In this document: positions 5,195-5,840 of the stretch, piece by piece
Position numbering within the stretch: position 1 is the first letter of the stretch
Layout: each line of letters begins with the position of its first letter
Origin: Verrucomicrobiota bacterium
GTDB lineage: Bacteria > Verrucomicrobiota > Verrucomicrobiia > Limisphaerales > CAZBKV01
Assembly: GCA_021160185.1 (NCBI GenBank)
Contig: JAGHDA010000209.1
Coordinates: forward strand, 1 to 5,840
Direction of reading: 5' to 3'
DNA: 5,840 bases
Translations under genes and position numbers: made by a program
The notes under the pieces: model-generated
The model's input: only the letters and a program-made list of their open reading frames with translations
Database searches by the model: none
Told to the model about the DNA's origin: nothing

Positions 5195-5840
5195 ATGAGC
5201 CTCTCATTGCGAGTCCGGTTGTCGGTCATGATGTTCCTCGAATATTTCATTTGGGGAGCGTGGTACGTCACGATCGGGGCTTACGTGGGGCAGAGGCTCA
5301 ACTTCACTCCGGCGCAGATCGGCAACATCTACAACTGCACCGCCTTAGCGGCGATTTTAAGCCCTCTTCTGGTGGGGATGGTCGCCGACCGCTTCTTCGC
5401 CACCGAACGCGTTCTGGCTTTCCTTCATCTGGCGGGCGGGGCGTTCCTTCTGGCTGCGGCTAACGCTGAGAAGTATGCCGTGTTCTATCCGCTGCTTTTG
5501 GCCCATACCCTCTGCTACATGCCCACCTTGGCGCTGACCAACTCGCTTTCCTTTCACCATATCCGCGACGCCGGGAAGGATTTTCCCCTTATTCGCGTCC
5601 TAGGCACGATCAGTTGGATTATCGCCGGTTGGACCATCAACTTGTTGGGCGGCGAGGCGATGACCACGCCCAAGCCCCTCTACATCGCCGCGGGGGTTTC
5701 CTTCCTGATGGGACTGTATTCCTTGACCCTGCCGCATACGCCGCCGCCCAAGGCCGGCGAACACGTTTCTTGGAAGCAAGCCCTGGGCTTGGACGCTCTC
5801 TCCTTGATGAAAGATCGTTCCTTTGCGGTTTTCGTGGTAG
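5195..5840 (+). CDS. MFS transporter, nucleoside:H+ symporter (NupG/XapB-like) type, 3' part cut by window edge
   Basis: This is an inner-membrane carrier. The family moves nucleosides with protons, but many environmental members have unproven substrates. The first 215 residues are visible, about half of a usual 400-450-residue MFS protein. Membrane segments are apparent at about 10-32, 44-64, 73-90, 96-116, 136-152 and 162-179, which is the N-terminal six-helix bundle. Family-like motifs are FLEYFIWGAWYVT (14-26), SPLLVGMVADRFF (56-68, containing the MFS loop 2-3 GxxxDR signature with D65 and R66), CYMPTLALTNSLSF (107-120) and FPLIRVLGTISWIIAG (130-145). Residues 180-206 begin the central cytoplasmic loop, with a proline-rich HTPPPK. 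The start is set by the AAGGA site. It is divergent from the glutaminase-like gene. A role in uptake of a nucleoside or another small organic compound is inference from family. Confidence 0.87.
   Translation, partial: MSLSLRVRLSVMMFLEYFIWGAWYVTIGAYVGQRLNFTPAQIGNIYNCTALAAILSPLLVGMVADRFFATERVLAFLHLAGGAFLLAAANAEKYAVFYPLLLAHTLCYMPTLALTNSLSFHHIRDAGKDFPLIRVLGTISWIIAGWTINLLGGEAMTTPKPLYIAAGVSFLMGLYSLTLPHTPPPKAGEHVSWKQALGLDALSLMKDRSFAVFVV

Noticed and set aside
5140..5463. 107-codon plus-strand open frame starting in the transporter leader
   Set aside because: It overlaps the transporter start in a different phase; the transporter frame has clear membrane segments and MFS motifs while this one does not.
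1..5840. CRISPR array, tRNA, rRNA, toxin-antitoxin or defence module
   Set aside because: No regularly spaced repeats, cloverleaf-like sequence, rRNA segments or small paired genes with such motifs are visible.

Overview
The window is a GC-rich bacterial chromosome segment carrying three protein genes. One is cut by the left edge (minus strand), one is complete in the middle (minus strand) and one is cut by the right edge (plus strand). The gene styles are a PutA without a ribbon-helix-helix domain, an exported glutaminase-A-like protein with a C-terminal beta-sandwich, and a nucleoside-symporter-type MFS protein. Together they suggest a heterotroph of the Planctomycetota/Verrucomicrobiota group, more likely Verrucomicrobiota. 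This placement is inferred from remembered family resemblance; no rRNA or marker gene is present.

Layout. Bases 1-1659 (minus) encode the first 553 residues of a bifunctional proline dehydrogenase / glutamate-semialdehyde dehydrogenase, PutA. The proline dehydrogenase part is whole and the aldehyde dehydrogenase part has only just begun. Bases 1660-2163 are a spacer without an intact gene; it contains a decayed piece that looks like the N-terminus of an IS5-type transposase and several short perfect inverted repeats. Bases 2164-4755 (minus) encode an 863-residue exported glutaminase-A-family protein. Bases 4756-5194 are a divergent intergenic region with palindromes and a helically phased 8-bp direct repeat. 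Bases 5195-5840 (plus) encode the first 215 residues of an MFS transporter of the nucleoside:H+ symporter type.

How the genes may work together. PutA oxidises proline to glutamate. Characterised fungal relatives of the middle protein hydrolyse glutamine to glutamate. Both therefore could feed glutamate from extracellular amino acids or peptides, and they lie on the same strand. The 500-bp gap between them makes a simple operon uncertain. The transporter is divergently transcribed and could share the regulatory region with the glutaminase-like gene.

I looked for an undescribed system and did not find convincing evidence of one. There is no CRISPR-like array, phage module, toxin-antitoxin pair, tRNA or rRNA that I can recognise. 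The most noteworthy points are the transposase remnant whose residual frame ends in an ATGA overlap with putA, the ambiguous Tat/lipoprotein export signal and missing ribosome binding site of the glutaminase-like gene, and the paired palindromes in both spacers.
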